Assembly: GCA_944386485.1 (NCBI GenBank) | Contig: CALXBG010000013.1 | Coordinates: forward strand, 1 to 37,894 | Length of the DNA: 37,894 bases | Reading direction: 5' to 3' | Source: an uncultured Pygmaiobacter sp. | GTDB taxonomy: Bacteria; Bacillota; Clostridia; Oscillospirales; Ruminococcaceae | Part shown: in pieces, positions 22,245 through 30,721 of the stretch | Position numbering within the stretch: position 1 is the stretch's first letter | Layout: each line of letters starts with the position of its first letter | Position numbers and translations under genes: made by a program | Notes under the pieces: generated by a model | Seen by the model: the letters and a program-made list of their open reading frames with translations, nothing else | The model's database searches: none | What the model was told of the DNA's origin: nothing

Positions 22245-24905
22245 TTGAGCAAACGCTATCTGTATCTGTTCAAGGAGGGCCACGAGGCCTTCGGCGGCGA
22301 CCAGACCACCATGAAGAATATTCTTGGCGGCAAGGGCGCCGGTCTGGCCGAGATGACCAACGCCGGCATGCCGGTTCCGCAGGGCTTCACCATTACCACC
22401 GAGGCCTGCACCCAGTACTATGCCGACGGCCGTGAGATCAACGATGAGATCAAGGCTGACATCTTCAAGTACATGGGCCTGCTGGAGGAGATCACCGGCA
22501 AGAAGTTCGGTGATATCGAGAACCCGCTGCTGGTTTCGGTCCGTTCCGGTGCGCGTCAGTCGATGCCCGGCATGATGGACACCATCCTCAACCTCGGCCT
22601 GAACGACGAGTCGGTTGAGGGTCTTGCCAAGAAGACCAGCAATCCCCGTTTCGCCTATGACTGCTACCGCCGTTTTATCCAGATGTACTCCGACGTTGTC
22701 ATGGAGCTGGGCAAGAGCTTCTTCGAGGAGAAGATCGACGAGATGAAGGCTGCCAAGGGCATCAAGGAGGACATCGAGCTGACCGCTGATGATCTCAAGG
22801 AGCTGGTTGCCCAGTTCAAGGCCATCTATCTCGAGAAAGAGGGCAATGAGTTCCCGCAGGATCCGAAGGAGCAGCTGATCGGCGCGGTCAAGGCTGTTTT
22901 CCGCAGCTGGGACAACCCCCGTGCGAACGTCTACCGCAAGATGAACGAGATCCCCTACGAGTGGGGCACCGCGGTCAACGTCCAGCAGATGGCGTTCGGC
23001 AACAGCGGTATGCGTAGCGGCACCGGCGTTGCCTTCACCCGCAACCCCGCCACCGGCGAGAAGAAGCTGATGGGCGAGTACCTGATCAACGCGCAGGGCG
23101 AGGACGTCGTCGCCGGCATCCGTACCCCGTCTCCGATCAGCAAGCTGCATGAGGAGATGCCCGACGTCTACGACCAGTTCGTCGAGATCGCCGGCCGCCT
23201 CGAGGCTTATTACAGCGATATGCAGGATATGGAGTTCACCATCGAGGATGGCAAGCTCTTCATGCTGCAGACCCGTAACGGCAAGCGCACCGCCCAGGCT
23301 GCTCTGCAGATCGCCTGCGACCTGGTTGACGAGGGCGTGATCGACGAGAAGACCGCTGTTCTCCGCGTCGAGCCCAAGCAGCTGGATACCCTGCTGCACC
23401 CGCAGTTTGACGCTGCTGCTCTGAAGGCCGCCGAGGCTGTCGGCAAGGGCCTGGCTGCTTCTCCGGGTTCTGCCTGCGGCAAGGTCGTCTTCTCCGCTGA
23501 GGACGCTGCCGAGTGGCATGACCGCGGCGAGAAGGTCGTTCTGGTCCGTCTGGAGACCTCTCCCGAGGATATCGTCGGCATGCAGGTTTCTCAGGGCATC
23601 CTGACCGTTCGCGGCGGTATGACCAGCCACGCGGCCGTTGTTGCCCGCGGCATGGGCACCTGCTGTGTCTGCGGCTGCGGCAACTCCAACGATGTTGTCA
23701 TCGACTATGACGCCAAGACCTTCGAGATCAACGGCAAGCTCTTCAAAGAGGGCGACTTCATCTCGATCGACGGCACCACCGGTAACATCTACGAGGGCCA
23801 GATCGCGACCGTTGCTGCCACCGAGAACGCCAACCTGCAGCGCTTCATGAGCTGGGCTGACAAGTATCGTCAGCTGCAGGTCTACACCAACGCTGACAAC
23901 CCCCGCGATGCCAAGCAGGGTTCCGACTTCGGCGCCGAGGGCATCGGCCTGTGCCGTACCGAGCACATGTTCTTCGCTGAGGACCGCATCAAGGCGATGC
24001 GTGAGATGATCGTGGCCGACAACACCGCCGACCGTGAGAAGGCTCTGGCCAAGATCCTGCCCTATCAGCAGGGTGACTTCGAGGGCCTGTACGAGGTCAT
24101 GGGCGAGCGTCCGGTTACCATCCGTTATCTGGATCCGCCTCTCCACGAGTTCCTGCCCACCAAGGAGGAGGACATCAAGGAGATCGCCGATGAGCTGGGT
24201 GTTTCGGTTGAGAAGCTGCACAACGTCATCGCTTCGCTGCACGAGTTCAACCCGATGATGGGTCACCGTGGCTGCCGCCTGTGCGTCTCCTATCCGGAGA
24301 TTGCCGTCATGCAGACCACCGCTGTCATCAACGCTGCGATCAACATCTCCAAGAAGATGGGCATCAACATCGTCCCGCACATCATGATCCCCCTGGTCGG
24401 CGAGGTCAAGGAGCTCAAGTATGTCAAGGACGTCGTTGTTAAGACCGCGGACAAGCTGATTGCCGACGCTGGCGTCGACATGAAGTACGAGGTCGGCACC
24501 ATGATCGAGATTCCGCGCGCTGCGCTGACCGCCGATGAGATCGCCAAGGAGGCCGAGTTCTTCAGCTTCGGCACCAACGACCTCACCCAGATGACCTTCG
24601 GCTTCAGCCGTGACGACGCCGGCAAGTTCCTCGATTACTACTACGACAACAAGATCTACGAGCTGGATCCGTTCGCGCACCTCGATCAGAAGGGTGTTGG
24701 CAAGCTGGTCAAGATGGCGGCTGAGCTGGGCCGTGCGACCCGTCCCGACCTGGGCCTGGGCATCTGCGGCGAGCACGGCGGTGACCCGACGAGCGTCGAG
24801 TTCTGCCACAACATCGGTCTGGACTATGTCTCCTGCAGCCCGTTCCGTGTGCCCATCGCCCGTCTGGCTGCCGCGCAGGCTGCGATCAAGAACCCCCGCA
24901 AGTAA
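22245..24905 (+). CDS. ppdK: Pyruvate, phosphate dikinase
   Basis: PPDK interconverts pyruvate + ATP + phosphate with PEP + AMP + pyrophosphate; in anaerobes it works in glycolysis or gluconeogenesis. The 886 residues are typical. The order is the N-terminal ATP-grasp domain (LGGKGAGLAEM; RSGARQSMPGMMDTILN), the phosphohistidine domain with catalytic H462 in GGMTSHAAVVARG, and the C-terminal PEP/pyruvate TIM barrel (GLCRTEHMFF; GTNDLTQMTFG; CGEHGGDP with the barrel cysteine). The start is TTG at 22245, 9 bases after GGAGG; the frame then reads SKRYLYLFKEG. Codon choice is much more restricted than in neighbours, a sign of very high expression. Confidence 0.97.
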   Translation: MSKRYLYLFKEGHEAFGGDQTTMKNILGGKGAGLAEMTNAGMPVPQGFTITTEACTQYYADGREINDEIKADIFKYMGLLEEITGKKFGDIENPLLVSVRSGARQSMPGMMDTILNLGLNDESVEGLAKKTSNPRFAYDCYRRFIQMYSDVVMELGKSFFEEKIDEMKAAKGIKEDIELTADDLKELVAQFKAIYLEKEGNEFPQDPKEQLIGAVKAVFRSWDNPRANVYRKMNEIPYEWGTAVNVQQMAFGNSGMRSGTGVAFTRNPATGEKKLMGEYLINAQGEDVVAGIRTPSPISKLHEEMPDVYDQFVEIAGRLEAYYSDMQDMEFTIEDGKLFMLQTRNGKRTAQAALQIACDLVDEGVIDEKTAVLRVEPKQLDTLLHPQFDAAALKAAEAVGKGLAASPGSACGKVVFSAEDAAEWHDRGEKVVLVRLETSPEDIVGMQVSQGILTVRGGMTSHAAVVARGMGTCCVCGCGNSNDVVIDYDAKTFEINGKLFKEGDFISIDGTTGNIYEGQIATVAATENANLQRFMSWADKYRQLQVYTNADNPRDAKQGSDFGAEGIGLCRTEHMFFAEDRIKAMREMIVADNTADREKALAKILPYQQGDFEGLYEVMGERPVTIRYLDPPLHEFLPTKEEDIKEIADELGVSVEKLHNVIASLHEFNPMMGHRGCRLCVSYPEIAVMQTTAVINAAINISKKMGINIVPHIMIPLVGEVKELKYVKDVVVKTADKLIADAGVDMKYEVGTMIEIPRAALTADEIAKEAEFFSFGTNDLTQMTFGFSRDDAGKFLDYYYDNKIYELDPFAHLDQKGVGKLVKMAAELGRATRPDLGLGICGEHGGDPTSVEFCHNIGLDYVSCSPFRVPIARLAAAQAAIKNPRK

Positions 24906-24940
24906 GATAAGAATTTGCGTGGATAGTCACAACAACTAAC

Positions 24941-24982
24941 AAACAGAGAGCTGATCATCGTGTCAGCTCTCTGTTTTGTTTG
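24941..24982 (+). terminator. Terminator after ppdK
   Basis: The 14-bp stem aaacagagagctga / tcagctctctgttt is followed by TGTTTG, a moderately T-rich tail. Confidence 0.85.
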
Positions 24983-25040
24983 GGGGAAAGCTATTTGGTT
25001 TAGCCTGACCTTTTTAAGATTGCACAGGTTTTTTGGCCAG

Positions 25041-25084
25041 AAATAAAAAGAACGGGGACAAGCTGGAATAGCTTGTCCCCGTTC
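25041..25084 (-). terminator. Terminator of the SGNH hydrolase gene
   Basis: The 15-bp stem gaacggggacaagct / agcttgtccccgttc is followed on the minus strand by TTTTTATTT. Confidence 0.92.
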
Positions 25085-25121
25085 CTGATATGAGCGAAAG
25101 GCTGATCCGCAAAGGTGAGAA

Positions 25122-27290
25122 TTATCCCCGGTGCGCCCGGCGGCGAGCGATGACCAACGCGGTAAAGGCGCCAGTTGAAAGTACTGCGATGGTAACACAC
25201 AGCGCGAGTGCATTGCCCTCGCCTGTTTGCGGGGTGGAGGAAGGAGCGGTCGTCGGGGTATTGTTGGTCGTATTATCGCCCGACGGGGTATGATCGGCCG
25301 ACTTTTCATTTAACCGGAAGGAGGCACTCACCTCACCGTCCGCGTAGATAAAGGTCAACAGATGATCGCCCCGCGCCAGGGTGTCGAGATAATCGGCATG
25401 CAGGGTGACGACTGTGCTGCCCGAATTAACATCGTAGTTGGCTGTGTCGACTGCTGTGCCGTCAACCCGGATACCGTGGAAATTCGCGTCATAGTTTCCG
25501 CTTGCCCGCACCGTCAACGCGCTGCCGGTCTCGGCGGTAAAGACAGTGCCCGACGAAACCGGTTTTCCGGCGTCGTCCAGAATCACATAGTCGGGTGCGA
25601 GTGCCTTGTAGGTCGTGTAGTTGCAGCCCTCGTTGTCGCAGGTGTCGTAGGCTGTCCAGCCCGGCTCCGAGTGGGTGGGGGCCTGTCCCTCATGATGAAC
25701 AAGATTGTGCTCCTGTGCCGGGACAACCACCTCACCGCAGACCGTGCAGAGAACGGGGGTGGTGCAGTCGCCATCATCCGCGGCGGTGTGGGCCTCATAA
25801 TCGGCCTCGGCGGTTACCGCGGCGGCCGGCATCGTGAAGGTAATGGTCTCGCTATTGGCGTCCTCGACCGTGACGCCCGAAAGACTCCAGCCGGTAAAGT
25901 GGGTGCCGTCTGGGGCAGCGTTTGCAGCCAGGGTGATCTCGGTACCGGCAGCAAAGGCGGTCTCGGTCGTCGGCGCGCCGTCTGCGGTAATGCTGCCGCC
26001 GGAGACCGACAGATTGTAGGCCGGCACCTTTACCGCCAGGGCGAGGGCTTTGGACATGCTGGAATGGTTCGCTGCGGATACGGTTACAACGACCGGATAA
26101 TTGCCTGCGGCGAGGCCGGTATTGGGGGTAACGGTGAAGGTGGCGGTCTGACCCGCTTCAATCGCGGTAACATCAGGGCCGGACAGCGTAAAGTTTGCAA
26201 AATCGCTCAGCGTAACCACAAGACCGGAAAGTGTAGACGTGCCGATATTTTCAATGGTAAAGGTCACCCCGGCTGCCTGCGTGTATCCCTCGGTCAAAGG
26301 CGGGAAAAACTCCGATGAAACGCTCAGGCCCGCACGGCAGGAGGCAAGATCCTTCAGTTCACCGGCGATCAGGTCATGTCCGGCCTGATTGGGATGGAAG
26401 TCCAAATTCAGCGTATAAGCCGGAGGCATAAAGCTGGTAATGGTGAGCGCGGCGTTGCAGGGGTTGGATCCGGCGGCAACCGCCTTGGTAAAAGCGGTGT
26501 ACAGGTCGGCGACCACATAGGCTGCGCCATTTTGCGAACCGAGCGCAAAAGCGGCGTTCAGCTTTTCAAGGCCCTCATCAAACGCAGCGGTGAGGGTGTC
26601 AATCTGCTCCAGCACCGCTGCCACCTGCGGAACCGTCGCAAGGGAATCAAGCTGCTGATGTGCGCTCTCTTTCAGATACTGATAGGGATTATACTGGTTT
26701 ATGAGAATGATCTGAGCGTTCGGCGCGAGAACCTTGAGCTGGGTGAGCGCCGTCGTGAGATTCGCTGAAAGATTTCCCAGCGCAGCAAGTGCCTCGAGGG
26801 AGGAAGAAAAACCTGCAAGGTCATCGGCGACGGCGCTGATGACATCAGCATCGCCCGCCAAAAGTGCGGCCTTCATTGCATCCGTCGTCAGCGGTGCATC
26901 CGTGTGATCGGCATTGTAACAACGGGTCAGATAGTTATACAGCGCATCCATCAGGTCATTGCCGCCGATCGAGAGGGTAATCAGGCTTGCGCCGGCCAGC
27001 TTGGCCGAATTTGCCTCGATCGTTGTGAGCAGCGTTTGGCTCGTCTCGCCGATCTGGCCCAGATTGGTATAATCGGTGATCCCCAAAGTACCCGCCAGCT
27101 GATCGACAAACGGGGCATCCACCTTCGAGGATTGCTCGGGCGTTTCTCCCGGCGCATAGCCAAAAGTAATGCTGTCTCCTAATGCAATATAACGGTCACT
27201 TGCAGCTGCAAATGCAGAGCTTGCCAATCCCAAGAGGAGACAGCCGGCAGCGGCAAATGAGATCAACCGCTTCAAAACAGGTAATTTCAT
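25122..27290 (-). CDS. Secreted SGNH/GDSL hydrolase with Ig-like and repeat domains, possible sortase signal
   Basis: The start MKLPVLKRLIS (ATG 27290-27288) follows AAAGGAG; 722 residues. Signal peptide with cleavage near AFA (26-28). The SGNH esterase domain has Ser40 in ALGDSITFGY, GGND at 109-112 and the D297/H299 pair in DFHPNQAGH. Next come an Ig-like/NEW3-type beta domain (about 330-425), a bacterial repeat ending in EADYEAHT and a cysteine-paired segment (CTTPVLCTVC; CDNEGC). A Thr/Pro/Asn-rich stretch leads to SSTPQTGEGN, a membrane helix and RRRAHRG. This is the layout of an LPXTG-type cell-wall signal with a variant motif. The substrate is unknown; esters of carbohydrate or lipid are typical of the family. 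It has its own promoter and terminator. Confidence 0.88.
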   Translation of the reverse strand: MKLPVLKRLISFAAAGCLLLGLASSAFAAASDRYIALGDSITFGYAPGETPEQSSKVDAPFVDQLAGTLGITDYTNLGQIGETSQTLLTTIEANSAKLAGASLITLSIGGNDLMDALYNYLTRCYNADHTDAPLTTDAMKAALLAGDADVISAVADDLAGFSSSLEALAALGNLSANLTTALTQLKVLAPNAQIILINQYNPYQYLKESAHQQLDSLATVPQVAAVLEQIDTLTAAFDEGLEKLNAAFALGSQNGAAYVVADLYTAFTKAVAAGSNPCNAALTITSFMPPAYTLNLDFHPNQAGHDLIAGELKDLASCRAGLSVSSEFFPPLTEGYTQAAGVTFTIENIGTSTLSGLVVTLSDFANFTLSGPDVTAIEAGQTATFTVTPNTGLAAGNYPVVVTVSAANHSSMSKALALAVKVPAYNLSVSGGSITADGAPTTETAFAAGTEITLAANAAPDGTHFTGWSLSGVTVEDANSETITFTMPAAAVTAEADYEAHTAADDGDCTTPVLCTVCGEVVVPAQEHNLVHHEGQAPTHSEPGWTAYDTCDNEGCNYTTYKALAPDYVILDDAGKPVSSGTVFTAETGSALTVRASGNYDANFHGIRVDGTAVDTANYDVNSGSTVVTLHADYLDTLARGDHLLTFIYADGEVSASFRLNEKSADHTPSGDNTTNNTPTTAPSSTPQTGEGNALALCVTIAVLSTGAFTALVIARRRAHRG

Positions 27291-27357
27291 CTTTTCAATT
27301 TCTCCTTTGTTCAATGCCACCAAAATGACTGACCGAACAGTTAAATATGCAATTTAG

Positions 27358-27387
27358 ATTATAACACAGTTTTTTCCGTTCTCACAA
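27358..27387 (-). promoter_or_regulatory. Promoter of the SGNH hydrolase gene
   Basis: Minus strand TTGTGA (27387-27382), 18 bases, TATAAT (27363-27358). Leader of about 60 bases. Confidence 0.65.
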
Positions 27388-27635
27388 GCAGATAAAAATA
27401 AAAAATTATCGATAAAACATAGATAAACTGAACAAAAAATTCATGGTCATTCTGATAAAAGCAACACAGAAAAGGAAATCTTAGAAATTATTTTAGTATG
27501 GAAAAGAGTGCGGAATCAGGCGAATCGCGGAAATTTTTACTGTGGTCTAAAACAACAGGATCGCTTTGAGCATACGAAACGGGCGGGGAACATAGTCCCC
27601 CGCCCGTTTTGCCGGTTATTCAATAATCTGCTCTG
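27388..27635. other. AT-rich gene-free stretch with a GC-rich hairpin
   Basis: No gene is seen. Most of the stretch is AT-rich. A strong stem at 27577-27610 (aaacgggcgggg / ccccgcccgttt, plus extra pairing) lies just past the stop of the DUF4830 gene and is its likely terminator. Its tails are only short T runs in either direction. Confidence 0.6.
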
Positions 27636-28238
27636 TCACTCACTTGGAAGTGCGCCGGGTTGCTGGGCTGCCTGCTCGATCTCGGCGACAGCCGCTTCCA
27701 GCTGTGCGCTGTCAGACTGCTGCACTTCACCGGCAGTTGCGATACTCTGGGAACTGCTGCTCTGTGCCGGAGGAACGAGCGCCTGCACCTCGCCGCTGGG
27801 ACGGCTGATCAGATAGGCGCCGATCAGCTTTTCCTTATAAACCAGCAAAATCGCGCTGACTGTCTGTTCTTCATCTGAGCGGTTGAGGGCAACGAAATCC
27901 CACTTTTCCACCTTTTTGTTTTTGTAACCCGACAGATCCAGCCCGCCCTCGATGATAACCTCATTAAAAGCGGCAAAATCATCATCCCATTTTTTAGGGA
28001 TCCGGACCTGGTCCACCTTTGCGCTGGACAGATCGGCCTCAATCCCCATTGAGGTCAGGTAGGTCAACATCTCGTTGGTGGAACTGAATTCCACCTTCTG
28101 CGTGCTGGATAGCGATGCGGCCCGTGTATCGCTGATTGCGCCTCCCACCGCGACGGCAGACAGCGCCAATACCGCCGCGCAGCCAACCACCACGGCGGCC
28201 TTTTTTAGTCCCCGTTTATTCATCGTGAATACAAACAT
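27636..28238 (-). CDS. DUF4830-domain membrane-anchored or secreted protein
   Basis: The start MFVFTMNKRG (ATG 28238-28236) is chosen because GGAGGT lies 5 bases upstream; MNKRG five codons later lacks a site. 200 residues: a basic N-terminus, one hydrophobic segment (about 12-34) that is a signal anchor or signal peptide, then a compact domain (about 45-150). That domain contains EFSSTNEMLTYLTSMGIE, VRIPKKWDDDFAAFNE and LLVYKEKLIGAYL, which resemble DUF4830. A Gln/Ser/Ala-rich tail follows. DUF4830 proteins have no established function, though related genes are often near membrane-stress or sporulation genes. It is divergent from glnN. Confidence 0.7.
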   Translation of the reverse strand: MFVFTMNKRGLKKAAVVVGCAAVLALSAVAVGGAISDTRAASLSSTQKVEFSSTNEMLTYLTSMGIEADLSSAKVDQVRIPKKWDDDFAAFNEVIIEGGLDLSGYKNKKVEKWDFVALNRSDEEQTVSAILLVYKEKLIGAYLISRPSGEVQALVPPAQSSSSQSIATAGEVQQSDSAQLEAAVAEIEQAAQQPGALPSE

Positions 28239-28324
28239 CTCCGACCTCCCCGGCAGTATGCTGCCAACTGTGCTCGGCCGCCGGCGCACCGGCGGACCTC
28301 TGATAAAGGTGTATGTGGGGCGAG

Positions 28325-28336
28325 TGGATTTTAGCA
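28325..28336 (-). promoter_or_regulatory. Extended -10 for the DUF4830 gene
   Basis: Minus strand TGCTAAAAT, with TAAAAT at 28333-28328. No good -35. A GC-rich hairpin (about 28275-28298) lies in the leader between here and the start codon. Confidence 0.45.
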
Positions 28337-28369
28337 CCGGGATAAAACGCAGTCGGCCAAAATTTTCTC

Positions 28370-28398
28370 TTGCTCCCGTCGCTGGCGCATGTTACAAT
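28370..28398 (+). promoter_or_regulatory. glnN promoter
   Basis: TTGCTC (28370-28375), 17 bases, TACAAT (28393-28398) preceded by TGT, an extended -10. Confidence 0.65.
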
Positions 28399-28448
28399 AT
28401 TACACAATCAAAACACAGCAAAATAGACAAAGGTCTGGAGGGGTAATT

Positions 28449-30536
28449 TTGTCGGAATTTGACCTGAAAGAGCGGTTTGGCAGCCACCTGTTTGATGATC
28501 GGGTGATGCGCGCCCGGCTGCCGGAGGACGTCTATGAGTGTTTGCGGGCGATTCGTGACGATGGGCGGGAATGGGATCCGGCCGTCGCCGATGTAGTTGC
28601 CGAGGTCATGAAGAACTGGGCGATGGAACTGGGCGCAACCCACTATGTGCATTGGTTCTCTCCGATGACCGGGGTCAACAGCGGCAAGCATGAGGCCTTT
28701 ATTGACGGTGTCGAGTTTGGCCAGCCGCTGCTGAGCTTTTCGGGAAAGATGCTCTCAAAGGGTGAGCCGGACGCTTCCAGCTTCCCCTCCGGGGGGCTGC
28801 GCGCGACCTTTGAGGCGCGCGGTTATACCACCTGGGATCCCACTTCGCCTGCCTTTGTGCTGGGAACCACGCTGTATATCCCGACCGCGTTCTGCGCCTA
28901 CACCGGCGAGGCGCTGGACCAGAAAACCCCTGTGCTGCGGAGCATGCAGGCTTTGAATAAGCAGGCGCTGCGTGTACTGCGGGCGCTGGGGGATGACAGC
29001 GTCATTTCGGTGCGGCCGAATGTCGGCGCAGAGCAGGAGTATTTTCTGGTCGACAAGGAACAGTTCGACCGGCGGCTGGATCTCAAAGTCTGCGGTCATA
29101 CCCTGATGGGCGCCCGCCCGCCCAAGGGGCAGGAGATGGACGATCATTACTATGGCAGCATCAGCGAGCGGGTGCGCGCCTTTATGCGGGAGCTGGACGA
29201 AGAACTCTGGGCGCTGGGTGTGCCTGCCAAAACCGAGCACAACGAGGCTGCGCCCGGGCAATACGAGCTGGCCAGCGTTTTTTCAAGTTCGAACATCGCC
29301 TGTGATCATAACCAGATCATGATGGAACTGATGCGGAAGGTCGCGCTGCGCCATGGCTTTGCCTGCCTGCTGCATGAAAAGCCGTTTGCAGGGGTCAACG
29401 GCAGCGGCAAGCATAACAACTGGTCTCTCTCGACCGACCGGGGTGAAAACCTGTTCAAGCCGGGCAAGGACCCTGCCAACAATCCGCGTTTTCTGCTTTT
29501 CCTTGTCGCAATGATCGAGGCGGTAGACAACTATGCGGATCTGCTGCGGCTTTCGGCCACCTGCCCGGGCAACGATGACCGGCTGGGCGGCAATGAGGCG
29601 CCGCCTGCGGTGGTTTCGATCTTTCTGGGCGATCCGATGGTGCAGATTCTCGATGCGCTGGCCGAGAGCCACGAGGTCCACAATGGAGAGCGGCGCAAGC
29701 TGCTGACGGGGGTCAAGAGCCTGCCGTTGGTCACGCTGGACGATGCCGACCGCAACCGCACCTCGCCGTTTGCTTTTACCGGCAACAAGTTTGAGTTCCG
29801 GATGGTCGGCTCTTCCCAGAGCATCGGGCTGGTCAATGCGGTCATCAACGGAATTATGGCGGATACGCTGCGCGGCTTTGCCGACCAGCTGGAGGCGGCT
29901 CAGGATAAGATGAAGGCGCTGCACGAGATTGTGCGTCAGTCCTGGTTGGCGCACCGCCGGGTGGTCTTCAACGGCAACAACTATTCCGCCGAGTGGGCGG
30001 CGGAAGCCAATCGCCGCGGCCTGCCCAATCTTGATCATATGGCCGCTGCGGCGCGGGCCTTTATCGAGCCCAAGAACATTGAACTGTTTACCCGAACCAA
30101 GATCTTCAACCCGGGCGAGTGCCGCAGCCGGTATGAAATCCTGCTCGAGCAGTACATCAAGACGGTGCACATCGAAGCGCTGACCATGCTTGAGATGGTC
30201 GACCGCAGCGTGCTGCCCGCGGCGCTGGAATTTCTGGGCAGTATCTCCCGCAGCGCCTATTATGCCGGTAAACGCGGGGCTGAGTGCCGCGCTGCCGCCC
30301 GGCTGGTTCACCGGCTTTCAGACGCTGCTGACGAGGTTGACACCGCGCGGGAACGGCTGGTCTCGGAGATTCGCGCGCTCAAGGAGCAGGATCCTCAAAA
30401 GCTGGCCGACGACTGGTATGCCATCCGCAGCGGCGCGATGGCCGCGCTCCGCAGCGCCTGCGACCGGTTGGAGGAACAGGTCGCCGATACGGTCTGGCCG
30501 ATGCCGGGATACAGCGAACTGCTGTTTGATCTGTAA
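28449..30536 (+). CDS. glnN: Glutamine synthetase, type III
   Basis: ATP-dependent synthesis of glutamine from glutamate and ammonium. The start is TTG at 28449 (MSEFDLKERFG), 7 bases after GGAGGGG. The frame is open upstream, but that part overlaps the promoter. The resulting 695 residues match GSIII. Visible motifs are WFSPMTGVNSGKHEAF near the N-terminus, GAEQEYFLVD (metal ligands), KTEHNEAAPGQYELA, FAGVNGSGKHNNWSL and NRTSPFAFTGNKFEFRM. The C-terminal helical region is characteristic of type III. It appears monocistronic. No other nitrogen-assimilation gene is in view. Confidence 0.96.
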   Translation: MSEFDLKERFGSHLFDDRVMRARLPEDVYECLRAIRDDGREWDPAVADVVAEVMKNWAMELGATHYVHWFSPMTGVNSGKHEAFIDGVEFGQPLLSFSGKMLSKGEPDASSFPSGGLRATFEARGYTTWDPTSPAFVLGTTLYIPTAFCAYTGEALDQKTPVLRSMQALNKQALRVLRALGDDSVISVRPNVGAEQEYFLVDKEQFDRRLDLKVCGHTLMGARPPKGQEMDDHYYGSISERVRAFMRELDEELWALGVPAKTEHNEAAPGQYELASVFSSSNIACDHNQIMMELMRKVALRHGFACLLHEKPFAGVNGSGKHNNWSLSTDRGENLFKPGKDPANNPRFLLFLVAMIEAVDNYADLLRLSATCPGNDDRLGGNEAPPAVVSIFLGDPMVQILDALAESHEVHNGERRKLLTGVKSLPLVTLDDADRNRTSPFAFTGNKFEFRMVGSSQSIGLVNAVINGIMADTLRGFADQLEAAQDKMKALHEIVRQSWLAHRRVVFNGNNYSAEWAAEANRRGLPNLDHMAAAARAFIEPKNIELFTRTKIFNPGECRSRYEILLEQYIKTVHIEALTMLEMVDRSVLPAALEFLGSISRSAYYAGKRGAECRAAARLVHRLSDAADEVDTARERLVSEIRALKEQDPQKLADDWYAIRSGAMAALRSACDRLEEQVADTVWPMPGYSELLFDL

Positions 30537-30546
30537 TGTAACGGGT

Positions 30547-30573
30547 GACGGCGGCCGGGATGCGGCCGCCGTC
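30547..30573 (+). terminator. Hairpin after glnN, weak terminator
   Basis: The 11-bp stem gacggcggccg / cggccgccgtc is followed by TTCTATATC, so the T run is poor. Its position 11 bases after the glnN stop supports a terminator role. Confidence 0.6.
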
Positions 30574-30721
30574 TTCTATATCAATATTGTGAATTTTGTG
30601 TTATTTTTTCTATTTTCTGTTCTGTTTTGACCCGCGTCCGCGTTACTATGGTCAGAATGGCTTTTGGGGAGAACGCCCCCCAGAGAAAATCAGGCCCCGC
30701 GGGGCCGGAAAGGAGTGTGCG

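Noticed and set aside
22227-24809. An 860-residue open frame antisense to ppdK
   Set aside because: It is the mirror of a highly biased codon pattern; the sense frame is an unmistakable PPDK with a proper ribosome site.
28389-28448. An earlier ATG start for glnN
   Set aside because: It overlaps the promoter -10 region and lacks a ribosome site; the TTG at 28449 has a strong one and gives the family's normal N-terminus.
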